A DNA stretch of 64,000 nucleotides from Cellulophaga tyrosinoxydans (GTDB taxonomy: Bacteria > Bacteroidota > Bacteroidia > Flavobacteriales > Flavobacteriaceae): assembly GCF_900176415.1 (NCBI RefSeq), contig NZ_FWXO01000007.1:62001-126000 (forward strand), read 5' to 3'. The position numbers and the translations under genes are program-made. Shown piece by piece: positions 25,072 to 33,436 of the stretch. Each line of letters begins with the position of its first letter. The first letter of the stretch is position 1. A model generated the notes under the pieces. That model had not been told where the DNA came from, made no database searches, and was given only the letters and a program-made list of their open reading frames with translations.

Positions 25072-26847
25072 ATGCAAAACATAACCCGATTATTTGATTT
25101 TCCTTACTATCAATTAGAGAACTTTAACTTAGAAGTTGCTTTAGCTACAAAATATGATGGAAAATGGGTTGGTACCTCAACACAGGAATATATTAATAAG
25201 GCAAACACTATTAGTAGAGCTTTATTAAGAATGGGGGTTAAACCAAATGATAAGATTGCTTTAATATCTATGACCAATAGAACAGAGTGGAATATATTAG
25301 ATATTGGAATATTGCAATTAGGTGCTCAAAATGTACCAATATATCCTACAATTTCAGAAGAGGATTACGCGTATGTTCTGAATCATTCTGAATCTACTTA
25401 CTGCTTTGTGTCTTGTGCTGAAGTGTATGAAAAAGTAAAATCTATTCAAGATCAAGTACCTTCTTTAAAAGATGTTTTTTCGTTTGATCAGCTTACTGAT
25501 TGTAAAAATTGGTCCACAGTTTTGGAATTAGGTAAGGATGATTCGAATCAAAATGAAGTAGAAAAATTAAAAGCGGCCGTTAAACCACAAGATTTAGCTA
25601 CCTTAATATACACTTCTGGAACTACAGGAAAACCAAAAGGTGTAATGCTTTCTCATGATAATTTAGTAAGCAATGCATTAGAAAGTTTTAAAAGAATACC
25701 GATTAAACTTGGCGAATCTAAATCCCTTAGTTTTTTACCCGTATGCCACGTTTACGAAAGAATGCTCATTTATCTATATCAGTATTGTGGTACCAGTATT
25801 TACTTTGCACCTATTGATCAGATAAGTGAATATGCACAAGAAGTAAAACCTAATGTAATGACCGCAGTACCGCGCTTATTAGAAAAGGTTTATGATAAAA
25901 TTATAGCAAAAGGCGCAACGCTTACTGGCATTAAAAAGAAACTCTTTTTCTGGGCTGTAGAAGTTGGTTTAAAATACGAACCATATGGTCAAAATGGTTG
26001 GTGGTATGATAAAAAATTAGCACTTGCACGAAAACTTATTTTCAGTAAATGGAAAGCAGCTTTAGGCGGTAATTTATCTGTAATGGCGTCGGGAAGTGCC
26101 GCATTACAACCACGTTTAGCTCGAGTTTTTAATGCTGCTGGATTTGGAGTAATGGAAGGTTATGGGTTAACAGAAACCTCACCTGTTGTATCTGTAAATG
26201 ATATGCGTAATGGCGGATTTAGAATTGGAACCGTTGGCAAACCATTAGAAAGAACAGAAGTGAAAATTGCCGAAGATGGCGAAATCTGTATTAAAGGGCC
26301 CCAAGTAATGATGGGTTACTTTAAGGACGAAGAAAAAACAGCTGAAGTTATAATTGATGGTTATTTCCATACAGGAGATATTGGAGAAATAGATGCAGAC
26401 GGATTTTTAAAAATTACAGACCGTAAAAAAGAAATGTTTAAAACCTCTGGTGGAAAATATGTTGCTCCTCAACTATTGGAAAACAGATTTAAACAATCTA
26501 GGTTTATAGACCAAATTATGGTGGTGGGTGAAGGCGAAAAAATGCCTGCTGCTTTAATTCAACCAGATTTTGATTTCGTTAGGGATTGGGCTAAGCGCCA
26601 CAATCTAGAATTAGGTAGCAATGAAGCGTTAATTCAAAACGAAAAAGTTATTGCGCGTATACAAGAAGAAGTAGATGAAGCCAATGAAAATTTCGCTAAA
26701 TGGGAAAAAATAAAACAGTTTAGATTAACTCCTGATGCTTGGAGAATTGATAATGGCCATTTAACCCCAACAATGAAACTACGCCGCAAAATTGTCAAAG
26801 AAAAGTATCTAAAACTTTATAACGACATTTACGAGCATACTTCTTAA
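25072..26847 (+). CDS. fadD: Long-chain fatty-acid-CoA ligase (AMP-binding)
   Basis: 591-residue adenylate-forming ligase that activates fatty acids to acyl-CoA using ATP and CoA, feeding the beta-oxidation operon immediately downstream. The P-loop-like motif TLIYTSGTTGKPKGVMLSH, the VMEGYGLTETSPVV core and the hinge/lysine region YFHTGDIGEIDADGFLKITD ... KMFKTSGGKY are visible. The length and the C-terminal tail match the eukaryote-like long-chain ligase (FAA/ACSL) group used in Bacteroidetes. The start ATG 25072 is 117 bases before the end of a non-coding leader region. A MarR gene follows after 117 bases with its own promoter region. Confidence 0.93.
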   Translation: MQNITRLFDFPYYQLENFNLEVALATKYDGKWVGTSTQEYINKANTISRALLRMGVKPNDKIALISMTNRTEWNILDIGILQLGAQNVPIYPTISEEDYAYVLNHSESTYCFVSCAEVYEKVKSIQDQVPSLKDVFSFDQLTDCKNWSTVLELGKDDSNQNEVEKLKAAVKPQDLATLIYTSGTTGKPKGVMLSHDNLVSNALESFKRIPIKLGESKSLSFLPVCHVYERMLIYLYQYCGTSIYFAPIDQISEYAQEVKPNVMTAVPRLLEKVYDKIIAKGATLTGIKKKLFFWAVEVGLKYEPYGQNGWWYDKKLALARKLIFSKWKAALGGNLSVMASGSAALQPRLARVFNAAGFGVMEGYGLTETSPVVSVNDMRNGGFRIGTVGKPLERTEVKIAEDGEICIKGPQVMMGYFKDEEKTAEVIIDGYFHTGDIGEIDADGFLKITDRKKEMFKTSGGKYVAPQLLENRFKQSRFIDQIMVVGEGEKMPAALIQPDFDFVRDWAKRHNLELGSNEALIQNEKVIARIQEEVDEANENFAKWEKIKQFRLTPDAWRIDNGHLTPTMKLRRKIVKEKYLKLYNDIYEHTS

Positions 26848-26908
26848 AAGAAGAAGAATCAACCAGTCTAATTTTTAAAAAGAATTATAAGAGAACACTT
26901 TTTTTTAT

Positions 26909-26936
26909 AAATTTATTATGCATGCATAATAAATTT
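26909..26936. promoter_or_regulatory. Perfect 28-bp palindrome, candidate MarR operator
   Basis: A perfect inverted repeat with no spacer: half-site AAATTTATTATGCA (26909-26922) followed by its exact complement (26923-26936). It ends four bases before the -7 box TATATTTG (26940-26947) and so would cover the -33 region. The gene that follows encodes a MarR-family regulator, whose dimers bind such palindromes, so autoregulation of the fad operon is the simplest reading. Binding itself is inferred. Confidence 0.7.
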
Positions 26937-26939
26937 TGC

Positions 26940-26947
26940 TATATTTG
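26940..26947 (+). promoter_or_regulatory. -7 element of the marR-fad operon
   Basis: TATATTTG matches TAnnTTTG exactly, 18 bases before the marR ATG at 26965. The -33 position falls inside the palindrome at 26909-26936, consistent with repressor occlusion. Confidence 0.55.
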
Positions 26948-26964
26948 AGTTCTATTTATAATAT

Positions 26965-27423
26965 ATGAAGGAGCTTACAATAGATTATGCTTTACGTGCC
27001 ACATGGCAATCCGTTGCTAGAATGTATAACGAAGAAGCTAAGAATTTTGATACCACTATGGCTGTGGGATTCACATTGTTAAGTATAGACCCAAAAACAG
27101 GTACCCCTTCAACTGCTTTAGGCCCTAAAATGGGTATGGAAGCCACAAGCTTATCTCGCATACTTAAAAATATGGAAGAAAAAGGCTTAATCAAAAGAAA
27201 ACCAAATCCAAATGATGGTAGAGGAGTTTTAATTCACCTTACAGATTTTGGATTAGAAAAAAGAAAAGATTCTAAAGATGTAGTGCTAACCTTTAATGAA
27301 GTAGTTAAAAAGCACCTAACTGAAGAAAAACTAAATTCTTTTTTCGAAGTAATAGACACTATAAACAAACTTGTTGTAGATAAAAAAATTTATACTAAAG
27401 ATTCAAAAACTAATAAATTGTAA
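26965..27423 (+). CDS. MarR-family transcriptional regulator, probable repressor of the fad operon
   Basis: 152-residue winged-helix regulator. The recognition helix lies about 60-76 (GMEATSLSRILKNMEEKGLI), followed by the wing KRKPNPNDGRGVLIHLTDFG (about 77-96), the classical MarR DGR motif. The N- and C-terminal helices form the dimer interface. It probably senses an acyl-CoA or fatty acid and controls the genes that follow; that ligand is inference. The stop overlaps the fadN ATG by one base (TAATG), and a perfect 28-bp palindrome is located just upstream. Confidence 0.92.
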   Translation: MKELTIDYALRATWQSVARMYNEEAKNFDTTMAVGFTLLSIDPKTGTPSTALGPKMGMEATSLSRILKNMEEKGLIKRKPNPNDGRGVLIHLTDFGLEKRKDSKDVVLTFNEVVKKHLTEEKLNSFFEVIDTINKLVVDKKIYTKDSKTNKL

Positions 27424-29837
27424 TGAATTCGATGAATAAGCATATTAAAAAAGTAGCGGTAATAGGCTCTGGAATAATGGGAAGCGGTATTGCTTGTCAT
27501 TTCGCTAATATTGGGGTCGAAGTCCTATTATTAGATATAGTTCCAAGAGAATTAAATGATAAAGAAAAAGCCAAAGGTTTAACTTTGGAAAATAAAATGG
27601 TCCGTAATAGGTTAGTCAATGACTCTCTTGCGGCGGCTCTAAAATCAAAACCCTCTCCTATCTATCATCAAAAATTTGCAGATCGGATTACAACAGGAAA
27701 CTTAGAAGATGATATTTCTAAAGTTTCTAAGGTAGATTGGATTATTGAGGTTGTTGTAGAAAGACTTGATATTAAAAAGATGGTCTTTGAAAACCTGGAA
27801 AAATATAGAACTCCTGGTACCCTAATTACCTCAAATACCTCTGGCATTCCTATTAAATTTATGTCGGAAGGTAGAAGTGAAGATTTTCAAAAACACTTCT
27901 GTGGAACGCACTTCTTTAATCCAGCGCGTTACCTGAAACTTTTTGAAATCATTCCTGGCCCTAAAACTTCACCGGAAGTTTTAGAATTTTTAAACGGTTA
28001 TGGGGAGCAATTTTTAGGAAAAACTTCCGTAGTTGCTAAAGATACTCCTGCCTTTATTGGTAACAGAATTGGTATTTTCAGTATCCAAAGTCTTTTTCAT
28101 ATGGTAAAAGAAATGGGGATGACTGTTGAAGAAGTAGATAAACTAACAGGACCTGTAATTGGTCGCCCAAAATCGGCAACTTTTAGAACTGTTGATGTTG
28201 TTGGTTTAGATACCTTAGTTCATGTAGCCAACGGAATTGCTGATAACTGCAAGGATGATGAAAAATTAGAGCTTTTTAAACTTCCTGAATTCATCAACAC
28301 CATGATGGAAAACAAATGGTTAGGAAGTAAATCTGATCAAGGTTTTTACAAAAAAGTTAGAAATAAAGACGGTTCAAGTGAAATTTTGACCTTAGATCTA
28401 GATACGATGGATTATCGATCTAGTAAAAGAGCGAGTTTTGCAACATTAGAATTAACAAAAACTATCGATAAGGTTGTCGACAGATTTAAAGTTTTAGTCG
28501 CAGGAAAAGATAAAGCTGGAGAGTTTTATAGAAAAAGTTTTGCTGCACTATTTGCTTATGTTTCCCATAGAATACCAGAAATAACAGACGAGCTTTATAA
28601 GATAGATGATGCTATGAAAGCTGGATTTGGATGGGAACATGGTCCATTTCAAATTTGGGATGCCATTGGTGTTGAAAAAGGATTAGAAATAATGAAAGCA
28701 GAAGGTGAAACTCCTGCAGCTTGGGTTAACGACATGATTGCTTCTGGAACAAAATCTTTCTACGCAGTAAAAGATGGCGCAACCTATTTTTATGATATAC
28801 CTAAGAAAGAGGTTCAAAAAATACCAGGACAAGATGCTTTTATCATTTTAGATAATATTAGAAAATCAAAAGAAGTATTTAAAAACAGCGGAGTTGTTGT
28901 TGAAGATTTAGGCGATGGCATTTTAAATGTAGAATTCCAGTCTAAAATGAATACCATAGGTGGTGATGTTCTTGCTGGTTTGAATAAAGCAATTGATCTT
29001 GCAGAAAAAGATTTTCAAGGCTTAGTTGTTGGTAACCAAGCTCCTAATTTCTCTGTTGGCGCTAACATCGGTATGATTTTTATGATGGCCGTGGAGCAAG
29101 AGTATGACGAGTTGAACATGGCTATAAAAATGTTCCAAGATACCATGATGCGCATGCGCTATTCAGCAATTCCAACAGTTTCTGCCCCTCACGGTATGAC
29201 TTTAGGTGGAGGTTGTGAACTATCATTACACGCAGATAAAGTAGTTGCCGCAGCAGAAACTTATATTGGATTGGTAGAATTTGGTGTTGGCGTTATCCCT
29301 GGTGGCGGTGGATCTAAAGAATTTGCTTTAAGAGCACAAGATTTATTTCATAAGAATGATGTAGAACTAAATGTTCTTCAAGAATATTTCCTAACTATTG
29401 GTATGGCAAAGGTATCTACCTCAGCTTATGAAGCGTATGACTTAGGAATATTGCAACACGGTAAAGATATTGTAGTTGTAAATAAAGACCGACAAATAGC
29501 AACTGCTAAAGCACATGCTAAATTAATGGCAGAAGCTGGTTATACTCAACCTGTAAAACGTAAGGATATTAAAGTTCTTGGTAAACAAGCCTTAGGTATG
29601 TTTTTAGTAGGTACAGATGCGATGGAAGATAGTAACTACATTAGTGAACATGATAAAAAAATCGCAAATAAATTGGCTTATGTAATGGCTGGTGGTGATT
29701 TATCGGAACCTACACTAGTTACAGAACAGTACTTATTAGATTTAGAGCGTGAAGCCTTCTTATCGCTTTGTACAGAGCGTAAAACCTTAGAAAGAATTCA
29801 GCACATGTTGAAAACTGGAAAACCATTAAGAAATTAG
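27423..29837 (+). CDS. fadN: 3-hydroxyacyl-CoA dehydrogenase/enoyl-CoA hydratase, FadN type
   Basis: 804-residue bifunctional beta-oxidation enzyme. The N-terminal half is the NAD-dependent dehydrogenase: VAVIGSGIMGSGIACHFANI (Rossmann G15-x-G17-x-x-G20) and the CGTHFFNPARYLKLFEI segment with catalytic His. The C-terminal half (about 480-690) is a crotonase-type domain with PNFSVGANI, SAPHGMTLGGGCELSLHAD and VGVIPGGGGSKEF. This order (dehydrogenase first, hydratase second) is that of Bacillus FadN, the reverse of E. coli FadB. It is translationally coupled to marR and followed, after an inserted small gene, by fadA and fadE. No upstream ATG in-frame improves the start. Confidence 0.93.
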   Translation: MNSMNKHIKKVAVIGSGIMGSGIACHFANIGVEVLLLDIVPRELNDKEKAKGLTLENKMVRNRLVNDSLAAALKSKPSPIYHQKFADRITTGNLEDDISKVSKVDWIIEVVVERLDIKKMVFENLEKYRTPGTLITSNTSGIPIKFMSEGRSEDFQKHFCGTHFFNPARYLKLFEIIPGPKTSPEVLEFLNGYGEQFLGKTSVVAKDTPAFIGNRIGIFSIQSLFHMVKEMGMTVEEVDKLTGPVIGRPKSATFRTVDVVGLDTLVHVANGIADNCKDDEKLELFKLPEFINTMMENKWLGSKSDQGFYKKVRNKDGSSEILTLDLDTMDYRSSKRASFATLELTKTIDKVVDRFKVLVAGKDKAGEFYRKSFAALFAYVSHRIPEITDELYKIDDAMKAGFGWEHGPFQIWDAIGVEKGLEIMKAEGETPAAWVNDMIASGTKSFYAVKDGATYFYDIPKKEVQKIPGQDAFIILDNIRKSKEVFKNSGVVVEDLGDGILNVEFQSKMNTIGGDVLAGLNKAIDLAEKDFQGLVVGNQAPNFSVGANIGMIFMMAVEQEYDELNMAIKMFQDTMMRMRYSAIPTVSAPHGMTLGGGCELSLHADKVVAAAETYIGLVEFGVGVIPGGGGSKEFALRAQDLFHKNDVELNVLQEYFLTIGMAKVSTSAYEAYDLGILQHGKDIVVVNKDRQIATAKAHAKLMAEAGYTQPVKRKDIKVLGKQALGMFLVGTDAMEDSNYISEHDKKIANKLAYVMAGGDLSEPTLVTEQYLLDLEREAFLSLCTERKTLERIQHMLKTGKPLRN

Positions 29838-29848
29838 GATATTGATAT

Positions 29849-29867
29849 TAGTATTGAGTGATTAGAT
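29849..29867 (+). repeat. Left inverted repeat bracketing the four-helix-bundle gene
   Basis: TAGTATTGAGTGATTAGAT is the reverse complement, with two mismatches in 19 bases, of the right repeat at 30233-30251. It sits 11 bases after the fadN stop and three before the small gene's ATG. Confidence 0.7.
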
Positions 29868-29870
29868 AAA

Positions 29871-30218
29871 ATGCACAAAGTAGAAGAATTAATTATATGG
29901 AAGAAAGCAATCAATTTGGCGAAGTCTGTATATCTTCTTTCGAATGAATTACCAAATGAAGAAAAATTTGGCCTAATTTCTCAAATAAAACGATGTTCCA
30001 TATCCATCCCCTCAAACATAGCAGAAGGGGCTGGAAGAAATTCAAAAAAAGAATTTAAATATTTTTTAAGTGTTGCAAATGGTTCAGCTTATGAATTACA
30101 AACACAATTAATATTATTAGTAGAATTAAATTTAATAACTCAAGAAAAAGTACAACCAGTAATAGAAATATGTATAGAAATACAAAAAATGAATTATTCA
30201 TTTCAAAAGAAATTGTAA
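29871..30218 (+). CDS. Four-helix bundle protein (IVS / S23 ribosomal-protein-like)
   Basis: 115-residue protein of the four-helix-bundle family first seen in 23S rRNA intervening sequences and related to Avd of diversity-generating retroelements. The hallmark sequence ISQIKRCSISIPSNIAEGAG (about 43-62), EELIIWKKAINLAKSVYLL at the N-terminus and KYFLSVANGSAYELQTQLIL all fit. No enzymatic motif exists. It is wedged between fadN and fadA, which are otherwise likely adjacent, and is bracketed by 19-bp inverted repeats; its function is unknown and it is unlikely to belong to beta-oxidation. Confidence 0.92.
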   Translation: MHKVEELIIWKKAINLAKSVYLLSNELPNEEKFGLISQIKRCSISIPSNIAEGAGRNSKKEFKYFLSVANGSAYELQTQLILLVELNLITQEKVQPVIEICIEIQKMNYSFQKKL

Positions 30219-30220
30219 AT

Positions 30221-30251
30221 CTCAATACTAAAATCTAAATACTCAATACTA
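30221..30251 (+). repeat. Right inverted repeat with duplicated CTCAATACTA unit
   Basis: CTCAATACTA occurs at 30221-30230 and again at 30242-30251. The second copy, extended to 30233-30251, is the inverted partner of the left repeat (29849-29867; 17 of 19 match). The repeat ends six bases before the fadA ATG. Confidence 0.7.
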
Positions 30252-30257
30252 CAAAAT

Positions 30258-31448
30258 ATGAAAACAGCATATATAGTAAAAGCATATAGAACAGCAGTTG
30301 GAAAAGCACCTAAAGGGGTTTTTCGCTTTAAAAGAACTGATGAATTAGCAGCAGAGACCATCCAATACATGATGAAAGAGTTGCCACAGCTAGATAAAAA
30401 ACGTATTGATGATGTTATTGTTGGTAATGCAATGCCTGAAGGTTCGCAAGGTCTAAATATGGCCCGATTTATATCATTAATCGGTTTAGACAGTGTTGAT
30501 GTTGCAGGTGTAACCGTAAATCGTTTTTGTGCATCTGGTATTGAAACCATAGGTGTTGCTACGGCAAAAATACAGTCTGGAATGGCCGGATGCATCATCG
30601 CAGGTGGCGCTGAAAGCATGAGTTCTGTTCCGATGACTGGTTTTAAGCCAGAGTTAAACTATGACACCGTAAAATCTGGTCATGAAGATTACTACTGGGG
30701 AATGGGTAATACTGCAGAGGCCGTAGCTAATCAATTTAAAGTTTCACGAGAGGATCAGGATTTATTTGCCTACAATTCTCACATGAAAGCACTGAAAGCG
30801 CAAGCTGAAGGCAAATTTAAAGATCAAATTGTTCCCATCGATGTAGAGCAAATTTATATTGATGAGAATGGTAAAAAAGCAACAAGAAAATATACCGTAA
30901 CAGAAGACGAAGGACCAAGAAAAGGGACTAGCCTTGAAGCATTAGCAGGATTAAGACCTGTTTTTGCAGCTGGTGGTAGCGTTACCGCAGGTAATTCTTC
31001 TCAAATGAGTGACGGAGCGGCGTTTGTTTTAGTGATGAGTGAAGATATGGTGAAAGAATTAAATCTTGAGCCTATTGCTAGATTGGTAAATTATGCTGCA
31101 GCAGGTGTTGAACCACGCATTATGGGTATAGGACCAGTAAAAGCTATTCCAAAGGCATTAAAGCAAGCAGGATTAAAGCAAGATGATATTGAGTTAATTG
31201 AATTAAATGAAGCTTTTGCATCGCAATCTTTAGCGGTAATGCGAGAGCTTAATCTGAATCAAGATATTGTAAATGTCAATGGTGGAGCTATTGCATTAGG
31301 GCATCCACTAGGTTGCACAGGTGCTAAACTTTCAGTACAGTTATTTGACGAAATGCGCAAACGCAACATGCAAGGGAAATACGGCATGGTTACCATGTGT
31401 GTTGGTACAGGTCAGGGTGCAGCAGGAATTTTTGAATTTTTGAAATAG
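30258..31448 (+). CDS. fadA: Acetyl-CoA C-acyltransferase (3-ketoacyl-CoA thiolase)
   Basis: 396-residue thiolase that cleaves 3-ketoacyl-CoA with CoA in the last step of each beta-oxidation cycle. The nucleophilic Cys is in [11 protein letters not shown] (C91), the general base His in [16 protein letters not shown] (H349), and the acid/base Cys in [12 protein letters not shown] (C381). The N-terminus [20 protein letters not shown] is typical. It lies downstream of fadN and the inserted four-helix-bundle gene and upstream of fadE, matching the Bacillus fadNAE order. Confidence 0.95.
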   Translation: MKTAYIVKAYRTAVGKAPKGVFRFKRTDELAAETIQYMMKELPQLDKKRIDDVIVGNAMPEGSQGLNMARFISLIGLDSVDVAGVTVNRFCASGIETIGVATAKIQSGMAGCIIAGGAESMSSVPMTGFKPELNYDTVKSGHEDYYWGMGNTAEAVANQFKVSREDQDLFAYNSHMKALKAQAEGKFKDQIVPIDVEQIYIDENGKKATRKYTVTEDEGPRKGTSLEALAGLRPVFAAGGSVTAGNSSQMSDGAAFVLVMSEDMVKELNLEPIARLVNYAAAGVEPRIMGIGPVKAIPKALKQAGLKQDDIELIELNEAFASQSLAVMRELNLNQDIVNVNGGAIALGHPLGCTGAKLSVQLFDEMRKRNMQGKYGMVTMCVGTGQGAAGIFEFLK

Positions 31449-31449
31449 A

Positions 31450-31554
31450 ATCCCATCTAAATCTTCCCAAAGGGAGGACTTTTTAAACTAAAAAATAAAG
31501 TATAACTTAAAATAACCCAAAACAACTCTCTCTTCTTAGGAAAGGGTTTGGGAT
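31450..31554. repeat. REP-like imperfect palindromic element with embedded hairpin
   Basis: The fadA-fadE spacer begins ATCCCA (31450-31455) and ends TGGGAT (31549-31554). A stem TCTTCCC / GGGAGGA (31462-31468, 31472-31478; one G-T pair) with a T5 run follows the left end, and CTCTCTTCTTAGGAAAGGG lies near the right end, a diverged inverted counterpart. This resembles short palindromic intergenic repeats (REP/BIME style) I associate with flavobacterial spacers. It may also act as an attenuating terminator inside the operon. Confidence 0.45.
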
Positions 31555-31564
31555 AGAAAAAAAA

Positions 31565-33370
31565 ATGGAAGCAACAGAAAAAGACATACTAAGAGGCGGT
31601 CAATTCTTAGTAAAAGAAACCAACTGTGAAGACGTATTTACGCTTGAAGATTTATCGGAAGAGCAAAAAATGATGCGCGAAAGCACCAAGGAATTTGTAG
31701 ACAGAGAACTTTGGGCACACTGGGAACGTTTTGAGAAAAAAGATTATGCGTATACCGAAGAGACCATGCGTAAAGCTGGTGAATTGGGCTTATTAAGTGT
31801 TGCTGTACCTGAATCTTACGGAGGTATGGGAATGGGCTTTGTATCTACCATGTTAGTTTGTGATTATATCTCAGGTGCAACAGGATCTTTCAGTACTGCA
31901 TTTGGTGCGCATACTGGTATTGGTACTATGCCAATAACTTTATACGGAACTGAAGCGCAAAAGCAAAAATATGTTCCAAAATTAGCTTCTGGCGAATGGT
32001 TTGGTGCATATTGCTTAACAGAACCTGGAGCTGGTTCTGATGCAAATTCAGGTAAAACTAAAGCCGTTTTATCTGAAGATGGAAAGTATTACAGCATTAC
32101 TGGTCAGAAAATGTGGATCTCGAATGCAGGTTTCTGTAGCTTGTTCATCGTTTTTGCCAGAATTGAGGATGATAAGAACATCACAGGATTTATAGTTGAA
32201 AATGATCCAAGCAATGGAATTTCTTTAGGTGATGAAGAAAAGAAATTAGGAATACATTCTTCTTCTACGCGTCAAGTTTTCTTTAATGAAACAAAAGTAC
32301 CTGTAGAAAACATGCTTTCTGATAGAGGAAACGGGTTTAAAATTGCCATGAACGCACTTAACGTAGGAAGAATTAAATTAGCAGCAGCTTGTTTAGATGC
32401 ACAACGCAGAGTAATTGGTGAAGCTGCTAAATATGCAAACGAGCGTATTCAGTTTAAAACACCTATTGTAAACTTTGGTGCTATTAAATCAAAGTTAGCT
32501 ACTATGGCAACTAATTGTTATGCAGACGAATCTGCTGCCTACAGAGCTGCTAAGAATATTGAAGATAGAATTGCCATGCGCGAAGCAGCAGGCAATACGC
32601 ACCAAGAGGCAGAACTTAAAGGTGTAGAAGAGTATGCTATTGAATGTTCTATTCTTAAAGTAGCCGTTTCAGAAGATGTACAAAGTACTGCTGACGAGGG
32701 AATTCAAATTTTTGGAGGAATGGGCTTTAGTGCAGATACTCCTATGGAATCTGCTTGGAGAGATGCTCGTATTTCCAGAATCTATGAAGGTACTAACGAG
32801 ATCAATAGAATGTTAGCGGTTGGAATGCTCGTAAAAAAGGCAATGAAAGGCCATGTAGATCTTTTAGGTCCTGCTACTAAAGTTGGTGAGGAACTAATGG
32901 GTATTCCATCATTTGAAACTCCTGATTTTTCTGAATTATTTGCAGAAGAAAAAGATTTATTAAAGAGATTAAAGAAAGTATTTTTAATGGTTGCAGGTTC
33001 AGCCGTTCAAAAATATGGGCCAGAATTAGAAAATCATCAACAATTAATGTTGGCTGCTTCGGATATTTTAATAGAAATCTACATGGCAGAATCTGCTATA
33101 TTAAGAACAGAGAAAAATGCAAAACGTTCAGGTGAAGCTACACAAGCAACACAAATTGCAATGTCTAAATTATATTTATACAACGCTACAGAAACAATAA
33201 TTCAGAAAGGTAAAGAAGCTATTGTTTCTTTTGCTGAAGGCGACGAGCAACGTATGATGTTAATGGGTCTTAAACGTTTTACAAAATATACAAATAATCC
33301 AAACGTAGTAGCTTTACGCACACAAATTGCGGATAAAGTAGCTGCGGATAATGGATATACCTTTGACTAA
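31565..33370 (+). CDS. fadE: Acyl-CoA dehydrogenase, long-chain type
   Basis: 601-residue FAD enzyme performing the first step of beta-oxidation. Visible are the N-terminal helical domain (EEQKMMRESTKEFVDRELWA), YGGMGMGFVSTML, the flavin-contact YCLTEPGAGSDANSG, WISNAGFCSLFIVFAR, the helix RDARISRIYEGTNEINR with catalytic Glu in YEGTNEI, and a C-terminal extension of about 160 residues characteristic of VLCAD-like and Bacillus FadE-type enzymes. Upstream is the REP-like spacer; a strong terminator (33403-33430) ends the operon. Confidence 0.94.
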   Translation: MEATEKDILRGGQFLVKETNCEDVFTLEDLSEEQKMMRESTKEFVDRELWAHWERFEKKDYAYTEETMRKAGELGLLSVAVPESYGGMGMGFVSTMLVCDYISGATGSFSTAFGAHTGIGTMPITLYGTEAQKQKYVPKLASGEWFGAYCLTEPGAGSDANSGKTKAVLSEDGKYYSITGQKMWISNAGFCSLFIVFARIEDDKNITGFIVENDPSNGISLGDEEKKLGIHSSSTRQVFFNETKVPVENMLSDRGNGFKIAMNALNVGRIKLAAACLDAQRRVIGEAAKYANERIQFKTPIVNFGAIKSKLATMATNCYADESAAYRAAKNIEDRIAMREAAGNTHQEAELKGVEEYAIECSILKVAVSEDVQSTADEGIQIFGGMGFSADTPMESAWRDARISRIYEGTNEINRMLAVGMLVKKAMKGHVDLLGPATKVGEELMGIPSFETPDFSELFAEEKDLLKRLKKVFLMVAGSAVQKYGPELENHQQLMLAASDILIEIYMAESAILRTEKNAKRSGEATQATQIAMSKLYLYNATETIIQKGKEAIVSFAEGDEQRMMLMGLKRFTKYTNNPNVVALRTQIADKVAADNGYTFD

Positions 33371-33402
33371 TTCTGATTAAAACTTGTTTTTAAAACAGAG
33401 GG

Positions 33403-33430
33403 AAACCGCTCAAATTGAGCGGTTTTTTTA
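33403..33430. terminator. Terminator of the fad operon (bidirectional)
   Basis: Stem AAACCGCTCAA / TTGAGCGGTTT (33403-33413, 33415-33425) followed by a T-run. It is placed between the convergent fadE and GH15 genes. Confidence 0.88.
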
Positions 33431-33436
33431 TTTCTA

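Noticed and set aside
24899-25084. A 61-codon plus-strand open frame upstream of and overlapping the fadD start
   Set aside because: It overlaps fadD, its ATG lies only 6 bases after a -7 box, and its composition is not protein-like beyond the first eight codons. I treat it as a leader feature (see finding on a possible duplicated start) rather than a gene.
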